Part shown: one piece after another, positions 8,550 to 18,376 of the stretch | Layout: each line of letters opens with the position of its first letter | Position numbering within the stretch: position 1 is the stretch's first letter | NCBI GenBank assembly: GCA_026710795.1 | Contig: JAPOQK010000098.1 | Span: 1 to 64,000 of the forward strand | Direction: 5' to 3' | Source of the DNA: Candidatus Poribacteria bacterium | GTDB taxonomy: Bacteria; Poribacteria; WGA-4E; WGA-3G | Length of the DNA stretch: 64,000 nucleotides | Translations under genes and position numbers: made by a program | The notes under the pieces: model-generated | What the model saw: only the letters and a program-made list of their open reading frames with translations | Told to the model about the DNA's origin: nothing | Databases searched by the model: none

Positions 8550-10240
8550 CCCTTATTGCTCAGATGTATTCTATTCAGTCTGGTTTTTTCAAGGCAATGT
8601 TATCTATAGTATCATGGATCATATTGCTTGGATCACCATTGATAACACCGTGTCTTCATGCAGAAAGCCTCCTACAATTTACAGAAATCACTAAAGAAGC
8701 GGGGATTGATTTTGTGCATAATAATGGTGCATTTGGTGAGAAGTATTTGCCTGAAACTATGGGATCAGGCTGCGCAATTTTTGATTACAATGCAGATGAA
8801 TGGCAAGACATCTTGCTCGTAAATGGAATGGATTGGGAGGGACATCCTACTGGAAAACGACAGACTTTAGCACTCTATAGAAATAATAAGGATGGAACTT
8901 TCACTGATGTGACGAAAACTGCTGGACTAAATATACCGGTATACGGTATGGGGGTTGCAGTCGCTGATTACGATAATGATGGGGACGACGACATATATCT
9001 AACATGCTTATCCAATGACAAACTATTCCAAAACAGAGGTGATGGTACTTTTCTTGATGTCACAGAAAAAACAGGTATTGATAACCCAAGTTTCGGAACA
9101 AGTTGTGCATGGTTTGATTACAATTTGGATGGTCATCTTGACATATACGTCGCAAATTATGTTGAATGGTCCATTGAAACGGATATATTTTGTACACTTG
9201 ATGGCAAGAACAAATCGTACTGCACACCCGAATCATATAAAGGACAAGCGAGTAAACTCTTTCGCAACCGAGGTGATGGAACATTCGTTGATGCATCTCG
9301 TAGTGCTGGTATAATTGATCCAAACAGTAAATCATTAGGAGTGTGTATTCTTGATTACAATCAAGACGGTTTACCAGATATATTTGAAGCAAACGACACA
9401 CAACCAAACAAATTATACCAGAATAACGGTGATGGTACATTTATTGAAGTAGGAATGCTGACTGCAGTCGCTTATGATGAGGAAGGTGTTGCTACAGGAG
9501 CAATGGGTGTAGACGCTGCAGATTACGACAATAGCGGACGAGAAAGTCTGCTTATCGGGAATTTCTCAAATGAAATGTTGAACCTTTACCACAATGAAGG
9601 AGATTTCTTTTTTGACGTTGCCCCAGTTGCACAACTGGGTTCTACAAGTTTATTGACACTAACATTCGGCTGCTTCTTTTTCGATTTTGACCTTGATGGA
9701 AACATTGACATTTTCACTTCAAATGGACATGTGGAGACAGATATAAATAAAGTCCAAAGTGAAGTTACCTATGCACAACAGCCGCATCTATTTCGCAATA
9801 TGTCTGATGGGACATTCACAGATGTGATTAAGATGGTTGGAAAAGATTTGGCACAACCTGTTGTTGGAAGAGGGACTGCTTACGGGGACATAGATAATGA
9901 TGGTGACCTGGATTTACTCGTTACCACATCAAATGCAGTTGCTCATCTATATCGTAATGATGGTGGAAACAACAATAATTGGATTAAGATAAAACTGATC
10001 GGAAGTGAGACAAATCGCAACGGTATAGGTTCACGTATACTACTCAAATCTTCAAGTGGCACTCAAACAAAAAAAGTAAAAAGTGGATCAAGTTATTGTT
10101 CACAGAGCGAATTAACCGCATTTTTTGGTATAAAAGACGATACGATAATTGAATCCATAGAAGTATTCTGGCTGAGCGAGCAAGTTACTAAATTGAACAA
10201 TATTGAACCGAATCAGACAATAGTAATAAATGAAGACTAA
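8546..10240 (+). CDS. Secreted CRTAC1-like protein (FG-GAP repeats plus ASPIC/UnbV)
   Basis: Begins at GTG 8546, overlapping the preceding stop, and has a hydrophobic signal segment ending near LHAES. The body repeats calcium-loop motifs of the VCBS/FG-GAP type such as DYDNDGDDDIYL, DYNLDGHLDIYV and DIDNDGDLDLLV, which form a beta-propeller. The last 75 residues match an ASPIC/UnbV domain (NGIGSRILL, then VKSGSSYCSQSELTAFFGI). Such proteins are extracellular and probably involved in adhesion or carbohydrate interaction. No enzyme site is recognisable. It closes the gene run that starts at 3259. Confidence 0.85.
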   Translation: MTLIAQMYSIQSGFFKAMLSIVSWIILLGSPLITPCLHAESLLQFTEITKEAGIDFVHNNGAFGEKYLPETMGSGCAIFDYNADEWQDILLVNGMDWEGHPTGKRQTLALYRNNKDGTFTDVTKTAGLNIPVYGMGVAVADYDNDGDDDIYLTCLSNDKLFQNRGDGTFLDVTEKTGIDNPSFGTSCAWFDYNLDGHLDIYVANYVEWSIETDIFCTLDGKNKSYCTPESYKGQASKLFRNRGDGTFVDASRSAGIIDPNSKSLGVCILDYNQDGLPDIFEANDTQPNKLYQNNGDGTFIEVGMLTAVAYDEEGVATGAMGVDAADYDNSGRESLLIGNFSNEMLNLYHNEGDFFFDVAPVAQLGSTSLLTLTFGCFFFDFDLDGNIDIFTSNGHVETDINKVQSEVTYAQQPHLFRNMSDGTFTDVIKMVGKDLAQPVVGRGTAYGDIDNDGDLDLLVTTSNAVAHLYRNDGGNNNNWIKIKLIGSETNRNGIGSRILLKSSSGTQTKKVKSGSSYCSQSELTAFFGIKDDTIIESIEVFWLSEQVTKLNNIEPNQTIVINED

Positions 10241-10265
10241 GGAAGGATGCATTTTACAGGTTTGA

Positions 10266-10691
10266 TTACAAATCGAAAATCACCTGTGCCTCCCAATCAC
10301 CTTCAGGATTCTGTTTGACATATAATTGGTGGTAGGTAACTGCCTTAATCTCTGTGTATACAACATGTTTATCGTAATTTGTTGGTTCACCATAAACTTT
10401 CGCACATAGCTCTGTAGAACTAACACTCAGAATCTCTGCACGTTTAAAAAACATGTCTTCCGTTTCGTGTTTAAATATCAATTCATCTAACCAAGCAACA
10501 AACAACGCTTCAATCGTTTCAACTTGAACATGGATATCCATTACCGATACTTCATCAATTGTATCTACAACTGCGATCATTTCAAATAGACCGTGTGCAG
10601 CATTGGTAAAAAGGGATATAACCGTATCTCCCCGAACAAGCATACCAGCATCGGCTGTATGTTCTATGAATTCAAAAGGTTTTACTTCCAT
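10266..10691 (-). CDS. Archease, RtcB-activating protein
   Basis: Small protein of 141 residues with the archease signature FEFIEHTADAGMLVRGDT at the N-terminus. It ends in a hydrophobic strand closing with Asp-Leu (usually Asp-Ile or similar). Archease stimulates guanylylation and turnover of the RNA ligase RtcB and is usually encoded beside rtcB. Here rtcB is in the same window but about 33 kb away (43274-44728). It converges on the CRTAC1-like gene and diverges from the metalloprotease gene. The family is clear; its action on this RtcB is an inference. Confidence 0.85.
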   Translation of the reverse strand: MEVKPFEFIEHTADAGMLVRGDTVISLFTNAAHGLFEMIAVVDTIDEVSVMDIHVQVETIEALFVAWLDELIFKHETEDMFFKRAEILSVSSTELCAKVYGEPTNYDKHVVYTEIKAVTYHQLYVKQNPEGDWEAQVIFDL

Positions 10692-10713
10692 CTAATAACT
10701 ATCTTTTCAATAC

Positions 10714-10742
10714 TTGTCAACAGTATGCATTCATATTTTAAT
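10714..10742 (+). promoter_or_regulatory. Possible promoter for the secreted metalloprotease
   Basis: TTGTCA (10714-10719), a 17-bp spacer and TTTAAT (10737-10742), about 93 bp before the chosen ATG. The -10 box is weak. Confidence 0.35.
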
Positions 10743-10834
10743 TGTGTTTGATAATTATACTAATCCATACATATATTACACGAATTCACATTATTATAGT
10801 TAATATACTTGATAGTGTCATCTATTATTTACCG

Positions 10835-13800
10835 ATGTCTAAACATACAATTCAACTAAAGTATCCATCACATATCTCACAATATATAATAAGAATTTGT
10901 ACTATCCTTATAGTTGGTTGGTTAGGTTGTTACAATTTCATGCTTCACGCAGAACCTTGGAAATGTGGGACACCGTTGTTGTGTCAAGATTTACCGCTAA
11001 CTAACATACAAAAAAACACAAATATAAATAGTATATTAGCTGCACCTGCAGCACCCGCCATAATTGGACAAATTGACCGATTTTTCATTCATATTCCTCC
11101 AGCATCAATCAAGGCTAAATGTATTGCCGTAGGTGTACATTGCTATATCTATATTGACGAAACTGTTCAGGATATGCTTACCGATAATGAAGCAGAAGCA
11201 GTAGCGGATACGTTTGACACAAAGATATACTCAGAAGTACATCACTGGATGGGATCAGAATTTCAACCGGGTTTAGATCGTGACAACAAAATAACTATCC
11301 TGTTCCACGATGTCGGAATGAATATGTCTGCCAAAGACTACGGTGGTTATTTTTCACCAACCGACCTACACCCAACACATCCTACAAGTAACCGCAGAGA
11401 TATATTATATTTGGATATTTATCAATTCAAACAACGTTCACGCCATACCTTCTATAGTAGTCTCGCACACGAATTTGCACATCTTGTGAACTGGTATCAG
11501 AATGGCGGAACAACAGATCAACGCTGGTTAGAGGAGGGCATTGCTTCACTTGCAGAATGGGGAGTTTATGGAACTGTTCATACACTATTTGTGGACGGCT
11601 ACCTCGCAGAACCCAGCATATCTTTGACGACTGCTAACACTTTTGAATCCTACTATGGTGCAGCATTTATGTTTCTTCTTTACCTATACGAAAACCATGG
11701 TGGGATTGACTTCATACGTCAACTTGCAGCAGAAGATACTCTCGGACTTCCAGCGATTGATATTTCATTAGGTAATAATAACATTGTTGATATCTTTCTA
11801 TATTGGTCTACTGCGAACTGGTTAAACAATCCTGTAAATGGGAAGGAACTTAGTTATCAAAACTTACCAAGACGTAAAGTAACAAAACCCACACCTCGTA
11901 TCACACATTATCCCGCTACCTCAGCAGATATTCCTATTGATAGTTGGGGTGTGAAATATATTCTCTTCCAAAATCTACCTGAAAATCTTGAATTGACTTT
12001 AATTTCAAACAATACATCAAAGTTATATGCAAATATAGCATATTTTGAGCCGAATAGAAACCGTCCCATAATCACACCTTTTCCAGATGCTCCTGTGCCT
12101 AACAATCCAAATATACAGAATTTAAATAGGATGGAACTCTCGAATTTAAAGCATGAAGGAGAAGTCCTTGTAATTATTACTTCCGAATATCCGCAGTCAT
12201 TCCGTTATACTGCAATACAGGGACAGGGAAATGACCCAATCAATATATTAGAAAATACACTTGATAGAAATAGACTTCATTTGGATAATCAGTGGCTTCC
12301 CAACACAGTTACATTTCCTTCATATCGGAACACAGAACAGATAAGTAGTCCACAAAAGGTAGGAATAACCTTAGTATCACCTAACCAATCAACAAGACTT
12401 GAACCGATGACACAAATTCATCTTTCAAGCAACTATTACGCTATCGTAATACAGGAAGATTTAGCTTTTGCTGCCAGTGATTGGGGACTTGAGATCTTCT
12501 CTTTAAACCCATCACCAATACATATTGGTGAAATTGAAACACCAGGGATTGCTCAAGCCATTGCCGTGGATGATGGTAATGTTTATATAGCAGATGGGGA
12601 ATCTGGTGTACATCTCATTGATGTTAATCATCCAAATTCACCTCGTTGGGTGAAAACACTCGCAGGGTTACAAGATGCACTTGATGTTTATATAGCAGAC
12701 GGGAACTTATATGCTCTTGATACAGTGCGCGGTCTCTTGATATATAATCTACAAGATATTCGCAATCACGACAATCCACATCCAAGACGTACATTTCAAA
12801 CAGCAGGCATTCCATTAAATGTCTCTACATTAGATGATGGAACAATCTATCTAAGTGACAATGCACAAGGTGTATACATATTGACTCCAGATCAACTTGG
12901 AGGGTTCACAGTTAATGGGATAATTTCCATACTCGCAACTGATTTCACTATATTGGGAGATTTTGCGCTTGTTGCATCAGGAGATCTCCGGATAATGAAT
13001 TTTGCTAATCTTATTGCACCAAGACTTCTATCACAAGCAAACACACCAGGAAAGGTCTCATCAGTTCAGTTGTTCCAAGAATTATTATACCTTACGGACA
13101 GACAATCTGGACTTCAAATCGTTAATGTCAATAATACAAATGCCCCGCGTATGATTTCCTCAATTCCAACTACTGGAAATGCTGAAGATGTTGCCCTACG
13201 GTATTCAGATACAGATAAGGAAATATATGCCTATGTTGCGGATGGAAAAGGTGGCATCCAAACCATAGATGTAACACAACCAAATATACCAAAATGGATT
13301 AACCATTACAATGCTACAGGTATCGCATATTCGCTGGATGTGGAAGTTGACGGTGATAATACGACAATTGCAATTGCAAATGGGATAGGTGGATTAAAAA
13401 CTGCCGAATTGACTGATCCATACAATGGAGAAATTTCTCAGGTAATACGCTCTTCCTATGGAGAACAAGGTACACTTTGTGTAAAAATTCGAAAGCCACA
13501 TGCATTCGTGGGATTAGAAAATGGAATGGATGTCATAAATCTACAAACAGGAGAAAAACTTAAACATATCCGAACTACAGACCCAGTATGGGATATCGCA
13601 TTGATCCAAGACTACGCATATTTATGTGCAAAATCCCTTTATGTTGTAAATATCAAAACTCCTATCAGCAGTCATATAGTATCAAATCGAATGTTACCCG
13701 GATCAGCATACAAAATCACACATAATGCATCACATGTATATATTGCTTCACTGGACGGTGGCGTTCAGATTATAGATATTGAAGACCCAGCACAACCGCG

Positions 13801-14500
13801 TCCCATTTCACAATTTGATACACAAGGTGCTGCAACAAATGTCGTTCTTCAGGGAGATCAACTATATGCTTTAGATAATATGAACAGTGTATTACAAATA
13901 AATATACATAATCCTTTTCAACCAACGCTTACGCGAGAATACACTGATACACGATTACCAATCGCAGCGGAAGTGATTGGACATAATCTTTACCTGCTTG
14001 ACATTGATTCACTACAAATAATTAATACTCGCACCATGCTTCGCCAATTCCGCTATACACAATTGCATTCACCTACTGACCTTGTAGTCAATGACACTGC
14101 AATATATATTACTGATAGTTACCAACTCAAAATATTAAGAATTATCACTGATACAACCAAACTGGCAGTCGAAGAAATTCCAACTGACAATCTTCATCAA
14201 TCAAAACCTTTAATCTCATTACCAACAAATCAACTCTTTCAAAATCATCCAAATCCATTTAACCCCGAAACATGGATACCATACTCACTTGCAAAGAATA
14301 GCCAAACAACTTTATCCATCTATAATTCACAAGGACATCTTGTATTCAATCATACATTGGGTTATCAAAAAGCCGGGAAACACATTGCATATTGGAATGG
14401 TCAGAATATGCAGGGTGAACCTGTCGCAAGTGGTGTGTATTATTATACGCTTACTTCTGGAGATTATTATCAAACGCGGAAAATGGTTGTAAGACGTTAG
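10835..14500 (+). CDS. Secreted M30-like metalloprotease with propeller repeats and sorting domain
   Basis: Start taken at ATG 10835; the frame stays open to TTG 10742, but the ATG puts a signal segment (about residues 18-40) at a normal position. The zinc site HEFAH is at 212-216 and a WLEEGIASLAEW glutamate follows near 233, as in hyicolysin-like M30 and related gluzincins. The long middle carries LVIVD-type repeats (for example GVHLIDVNHPNSPRW, GVQIIDIEDPAQPRP), expected to fold as beta-propellers. Residues from about 1130 form a FlgD/type-A sorting-like module: NHPNPFNPETWIPYSL, GQNMQGEPVASGVYYY, then a basic end KMVVRR. It is probably exported and surface-attached. The substrate is unknown. 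Confidence 0.82.
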   Translation: MSKHTIQLKYPSHISQYIIRICTILIVGWLGCYNFMLHAEPWKCGTPLLCQDLPLTNIQKNTNINSILAAPAAPAIIGQIDRFFIHIPPASIKAKCIAVGVHCYIYIDETVQDMLTDNEAEAVADTFDTKIYSEVHHWMGSEFQPGLDRDNKITILFHDVGMNMSAKDYGGYFSPTDLHPTHPTSNRRDILYLDIYQFKQRSRHTFYSSLAHEFAHLVNWYQNGGTTDQRWLEEGIASLAEWGVYGTVHTLFVDGYLAEPSISLTTANTFESYYGAAFMFLLYLYENHGGIDFIRQLAAEDTLGLPAIDISLGNNNIVDIFLYWSTANWLNNPVNGKELSYQNLPRRKVTKPTPRITHYPATSADIPIDSWGVKYILFQNLPENLELTLISNNTSKLYANIAYFEPNRNRPIITPFPDAPVPNNPNIQNLNRMELSNLKHEGEVLVIITSEYPQSFRYTAIQGQGNDPINILENTLDRNRLHLDNQWLPNTVTFPSYRNTEQISSPQKVGITLVSPNQSTRLEPMTQIHLSSNYYAIVIQEDLAFAASDWGLEIFSLNPSPIHIGEIETPGIAQAIAVDDGNVYIADGESGVHLIDVNHPNSPRWVKTLAGLQDALDVYIADGNLYALDTVRGLLIYNLQDIRNHDNPHPRRTFQTAGIPLNVSTLDDGTIYLSDNAQGVYILTPDQLGGFTVNGIISILATDFTILGDFALVASGDLRIMNFANLIAPRLLSQANTPGKVSSVQLFQELLYLTDRQSGLQIVNVNNTNAPRMISSIPTTGNAEDVALRYSDTDKEIYAYVADGKGGIQTIDVTQPNIPKWINHYNATGIAYSLDVEVDGDNTTIAIANGIGGLKTAELTDPYNGEISQVIRSSYGEQGTLCVKIRKPHAFVGLENGMDVINLQTGEKLKHIRTTDPVWDIALIQDYAYLCAKSLYVVNIKTPISSHIVSNRMLPGSAYKITHNASHVYIASLDGGVQIIDIEDPAQPRPISQFDTQGAATNVVLQGDQLYALDNMNSVLQINIHNPFQPTLTREYTDTRLPIAAEVIGHNLYLLDIDSLQIINTRTMLRQFRYTQLHSPTDLVVNDTAIYITDSYQLKILRIITDTTKLAVEEIPTDNLHQSKPLISLPTNQLFQNHPNPFNPETWIPYSLAKNSQTTLSIYNSQGHLVFNHTLGYQKAGKHIAYWNGQNMQGEPVASGVYYYTLTSGDYYQTRKMVVRR

Positions 14501-14897
14501 GATTGATTTGATTTGATATGATGACAGTAGGATTATTTTCCGTGAGATTAAACTGAATAGAATCAAGATATTATCTCCTCTTTCAATGATTTTCTGTTAG
14601 ACCCACCATATCAATAAACGTGTTTCTGTAACCCATCAGAAATAGTCACGTTAAAATCAATAGAATAGGGAAGGATATTATACGCGAACACCTTGTTTCC
14701 TTAACATATACCTATAGTAAGATAACTTCCACATTTGTGGTCTTACAGCGTATGTGTCCTTAAAGTCCGAACAGTTTTTATACACTTTTTTGGGTAGGTT
14801 AGTTCAACCGTTCGGATCCCTTTCATATCCCAAATAACAATATACAAAGATAAGAAAACGACGTTGAAATTGCAGACTTATTAAAGGAGACTTACTT
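14501..14897. other. Intergenic region with an inverted repeat
   Basis: No gene is seen. The clearest structure is an inverted repeat, TCCGAAC at 14766-14772 and GTTCGGA at 14810-14816. It extends to 11 bp with one mismatch and has a 33-bp loop. It could be a leader structure or a terminator of the upstream gene, but lacks a T-run. AAAGGAG at 14883-14889 is the ribosome site of the next gene. Confidence 0.45.
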
Positions 14898-16529
14898 ATG
14901 ACAGCGAACAGTGTTTCTGGTAGTTTTCGGGGTATTGAAGTCAGTTTTGCACATAATGGACCCCACATTGTCATGAGTGTATTAAACACAGGAGAAGAAG
15001 GTAGAAAGTTACGCGTGATGTTCCAACAGCACCCACTTAGTGGTCGTGTTAATTGGACATCATTTCAATTAACAGGATTAATACAAGATGTGGTCGTTCC
15101 AGCTGAGGTAATACACTCACACAAGTTGGCATTTTATGTTGACGACCATGAACCTATTGCCACTTATACTGAGAAAATATTAGAAGAGTTAAAACAGATT
15201 GATAACTCCAATACAGAGGAAGAGATTAAGACATCATCCGAATCCTTCCCGCAAAAACAGACACCTGAACATCCACTTGAAACACCCGTTGATGATGAAA
15301 ATGATGGAATACATAATCAGCGACAGCAAACATTTGATGATGTTTCACAAGAAATTCAGAATGATTCATCAATTCCACAAAACAATGATGCCGCTGCATT
15401 AGAAAATATACAAGACAGCGAAAATGTAAATGCTAATCCGGTAATGGATGTGATCCAAAATGCAGATTCTGATATACCTGATGATATGGTAGACATTGAA
15501 GAGAACACTACAAATAGTGATATAGAACAGGACGTTACTGAGGTAGAGCCGTCTGAAGATTACGAAATTCCAAAAAGTAACAAGCAATATATTGGCAATT
15601 ATATACCAGATGTAAGTACTGAACTTCAGTTTAGAATAAAGGTGCCTACAATGCCAAAAAGTGCTGCTAAGAAACAGGCTAATTTCATACCACCACGCAC
15701 TGCTTCTATATCAAACGGAAAAAACAAAAAAAATGGTGTCTTATCTCAATTAGTAGGCGCAATTGGATTCAATTCTCATATTAATAAAAAGCAATACTAT
15801 ATTGAGCAAAACAAACATTTACATGAAAAATTTCATGCAGATCTGGAAAGGTTGGAAACTGACTACAATAACGGTTATGGAATATCACTTGACAATTGGG
15901 ACCTTGACTCACTGAGTGAACAACAAACTGCAATCCTACTTCTGAATCTCATGGTGAACGAGATTAGTGAATGGAAGAAAGATGCAAAAAAGAATAACAA
16001 AACTAAGGAAACTTTAGTTAAGAATCTGGAGGAGATTGAGGAAGAACTGAAGCAAACTCTGAAACAGACAAGAGGTATTGATGCGCCTTCACCAACTCTT
16101 TTTCCAGATAGAACTGCAGCATCTGACAAAGATTTAGAAAATATACAGAAAGACTGTGATAGTTATCTCAGCCGCTTTTCTAAAAAGTTAGCTTTACTTG
16201 AACAGAAACATGCAGAAAAAGTTAGAGTATCGGTCTTTAAAAAGTTTTTGCTCGAATTCATTAGAGACAGACTATTTCCAAATGTTGCTGAACACAGTTC
16301 ACTGAAGTCTGTCCAAACGAGATTAAATTGGTTTCTTAGTTTAGTAGATTACGAATTGATGCCTATTGAGCCAGGTAAAACAAAGTTTTCTCCTAAATAT
16401 CATGAGGCAAAAGAAAAACGAAGCAGCGATTATGAATCCGATACGATAGTTGAAGTCATTTCACCAGGGCTACAAATAAAAGGTGGAGAACGGATAATTC
16501 AAAATGCTGTCGTGGTTCAAGCGGAGTAA
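14898..16529 (+). CDS. Large protein with GrpE-like C-terminal domain
   Basis: 543 residues with a strong AAAGGAG site. Residues 1-95 look like a compact beta-rich domain, and 100-230 are acidic and low in complexity. A basic segment is followed by a long helical, coiled-coil-prone stretch (about 340-440). The last 58 residues fit the GrpE beta domain: LMPIEPGKTKFSPKYHEA, then DTIVEVISPGLQIKGG and a final AVVVQAE. Compare the GrpE pattern of Pro-Ile, Phe-Asp-Pro, His-x-Ala, Gly-Tyr and Ala-x-Val. GrpE is the nucleotide-exchange factor of DnaK but is normally near 200 residues, so this may be a GrpE-derived co-chaperone for a divergent Hsp70. No dnaK is in the window. The downstream enzyme gene starts 3 bp after its stop. 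Confidence 0.6.
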   Translation: MTANSVSGSFRGIEVSFAHNGPHIVMSVLNTGEEGRKLRVMFQQHPLSGRVNWTSFQLTGLIQDVVVPAEVIHSHKLAFYVDDHEPIATYTEKILEELKQIDNSNTEEEIKTSSESFPQKQTPEHPLETPVDDENDGIHNQRQQTFDDVSQEIQNDSSIPQNNDAAALENIQDSENVNANPVMDVIQNADSDIPDDMVDIEENTTNSDIEQDVTEVEPSEDYEIPKSNKQYIGNYIPDVSTELQFRIKVPTMPKSAAKKQANFIPPRTASISNGKNKKNGVLSQLVGAIGFNSHINKKQYYIEQNKHLHEKFHADLERLETDYNNGYGISLDNWDLDSLSEQQTAILLLNLMVNEISEWKKDAKKNNKTKETLVKNLEEIEEELKQTLKQTRGIDAPSPTLFPDRTAASDKDLENIQKDCDSYLSRFSKKLALLEQKHAEKVRVSVFKKFLLEFIRDRLFPNVAEHSSLKSVQTRLNWFLSLVDYELMPIEPGKTKFSPKYHEAKEKRSSDYESDTIVEVISPGLQIKGGERIIQNAVVVQAE

Positions 16530-16532
16530 CAA

Positions 16533-17552
16533 GTGGTTACCCCACAAAATTTATTACATAACATCTCAAAGGTGCCACAAGTGAATATTGGACATTTCCC
16601 CACTCCTCTTGAGGAATGTCCACGCCTATCTGAAGCACTTGGTGGTCCACGAATTTATATCAAACGCGAAGACTGTTCTGGGTTAGCTATCGGTGGAAAT
16701 AAAGTCAGGCAATTGACTTTTACTATTGGTGAAGGCGTACATCAAGGTGCAGATACAATCGTACACGGTGCTGCATCACAATCCAATCATTGCCGACAAA
16801 CTGCCGCTGCATGTGGTAAACTTGGTTTAAATTGTTATCTACGTCTTGCACGAGACCATAAAAGTATCGTGCAAGGCAATTTGCTGTTAGACCATATCGC
16901 GGGGGCAGATGTTGAAATCGTGGATATTCCATTCGGACCTGAATTAGAAGAACACAAATTGAATTTTGCAGAAAAATTAAAATCAGATGGACTAAAACCC
17001 TATGTAGTAACTTCTCCTCGTTCTACTGCACTCGCTGCGGTTGCATTTACTTGGTGTGTTGCGGAAATTCATGAACAACAAAAAACACTTGGAATTGATG
17101 CAGACTGGATTTACACATCATCAGTAGGTGGAACACAAGCAGGTTTAGTCCTCGGCACAAAGGCACTCGGTATGAAAATAAAACCGTATGCATCTGCACC
17201 GATTATCTGGGAAGGAAAGATTGATCGAATTAGAAATGCCGCAAATTCCGCTGCGGATATGTTAAATCTTGATACTCATGTTATAGATTCTGATATACAA
17301 AATACAGATGATTATATCGGTGAGGGGTATGGATACTTAACTCCAGAATGTATCTCTGCTCTCAAATTAGTAGCAAGCACTGAAGGTATCTTACTTGATC
17401 CTGTCTATACTTCCAAAGCAATGGCTTGTCTCATTGACCATATCAGAGAGGGAAGATTAGATTCCAATGATACTGTCATCTTCCTACATACCGGTGGAAC
17501 TCCAGCACTGTTTGCATATAATGAAGAGTTATTTGCAGAACAGAATATATAA
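16533..17552 (+). CDS. D-cysteine desulfhydrase / ACC-deaminase family PLP enzyme
   Basis: Fold-type II PLP enzyme of 339 residues. Key segments are YIKREDCSGLAIGGNKVRQL with the PLP lysine near 57, HGAASQSNHCRQTAA and SSVGGTQAGLVLG. Relatives remove sulfide from D-cysteine or deaminate 1-aminocyclopropane-1-carboxylate; the sequence does not settle which. Begins with GTG 3 bp after the GrpE-like gene and converges on the nitroreductase gene. Confidence 0.8.
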   Translation: MVTPQNLLHNISKVPQVNIGHFPTPLEECPRLSEALGGPRIYIKREDCSGLAIGGNKVRQLTFTIGEGVHQGADTIVHGAASQSNHCRQTAAACGKLGLNCYLRLARDHKSIVQGNLLLDHIAGADVEIVDIPFGPELEEHKLNFAEKLKSDGLKPYVVTSPRSTALAAVAFTWCVAEIHEQQKTLGIDADWIYTSSVGGTQAGLVLGTKALGMKIKPYASAPIIWEGKIDRIRNAANSAADMLNLDTHVIDSDIQNTDDYIGEGYGYLTPECISALKLVASTEGILLDPVYTSKAMACLIDHIREGRLDSNDTVIFLHTGGTPALFAYNEELFAEQNI

Positions 17553-17581
17553 GATTGTTATTTAACAACTGTTTCACCAAT

Positions 17582-18376
17582 TCATTTATTCTGATTTTTT
17601 ACCTTCTCAAAATGTACAAACTCAGTAGAGTCCAATCTAACTGAATCTCCATCCTCCGAACTGACATACCCTAACCTCAATAACGTCATCACCTCATGTG
17701 TGTCAGGGATATTGAAATGTTCCCGTATGTTATTTCGATCCGATTCCTTTTCCAAAGGGGCACTGACAAATTGTATACCAATTCCAAGTGAAGTTGCTGC
17801 AAGGAGCATATTTTGTATCAACATTCCCATACTCAACCACATCCATCGAGGTGCACCTTCTCCCGGTGGTCGCCTCTTAGTATTCATCGTTATCAAGACT
17901 AACAGTGGAGACTCTCTCACCTGTTTTGAAATCTCATTGGCAGGGATTTTACCTGCCCCCAAATGTCCTAAAATTGTCAAAGACTTAGCTTTTTTTAGCA
18001 ACCCTTTCAGAATGCTACCAGTCATTTTGTTAGTTCCGTCTTGAAGGAACTTTGGAAGTGAAACATGGTCAGCAAGTAGAACACCATCACCCCGTTCTTG
18101 CCATTCTGTTTCGTTAAGACACATCCACACGCTATTGTCATCCAAGAACTTGGAATCCTTGAACTGCTCCACAATGGCTTGCTTTGTCATATCTGCAAGT
18201 TTCTCTTTCCCCTCTAATTCCTGTATAAATATTAATTCCCACGGTTGCACATTAAAAGGAGAAGGTGTCCACCGTGCCGCTTCAATTAAGCAATTCATGT
18301 CAGATTCATCAATAGGACGATTCTCATATTCACCGCGATGGCTTCGTCTTTGAGTGATTGCTTCAATTACGTCCAT
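17582..18376 (-). CDS. Nitroreductase-family flavoprotein
   Basis: FMN-dependent oxidoreductase. The N-terminus has the family pattern AITQRRSHRGEY, then AARWTPSPFNVQPWEL; the C-terminal half has LAATSLGIGIQFVS and LLRLGYV. About 60-70 extra residues lie in the middle compared with a 200-residue nitroreductase. The ATG at 18376 is chosen because AGGAG precedes it at the right distance; the longer frame from 18406 would add ten residues. It overlaps the end of the PfkB gene, so the two are likely co-transcribed. The substrate is unknown. Confidence 0.82.
   Translation of the reverse strand: MDVIEAITQRRSHRGEYENRPIDESDMNCLIEAARWTPSPFNVQPWELIFIQELEGKEKLADMTKQAIVEQFKDSKFLDDNSVWMCLNETEWQERGDGVLLADHVSLPKFLQDGTNKMTGSILKGLLKKAKSLTILGHLGAGKIPANEISKQVRESPLLVLITMNTKRRPPGEGAPRWMWLSMGMLIQNMLLAATSLGIGIQFVSAPLEKESDRNNIREHFNIPDTHEVMTLLRLGYVSSEDGDSVRLDSTEFVHFEKVKNQNK

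Noticed and set aside
9015-9440. Overlapping ORFs on both strands inside the CRTAC1-like gene
   Set aside because: Shadows of the repeated DNDGD-type coding sequence; the main frame has the signal peptide and all domain motifs.
10691-10720. TTGACA-17-TATTAG promoter for archease
   Set aside because: The -10 box touches the start codon, so a transcript from it would start inside the gene.
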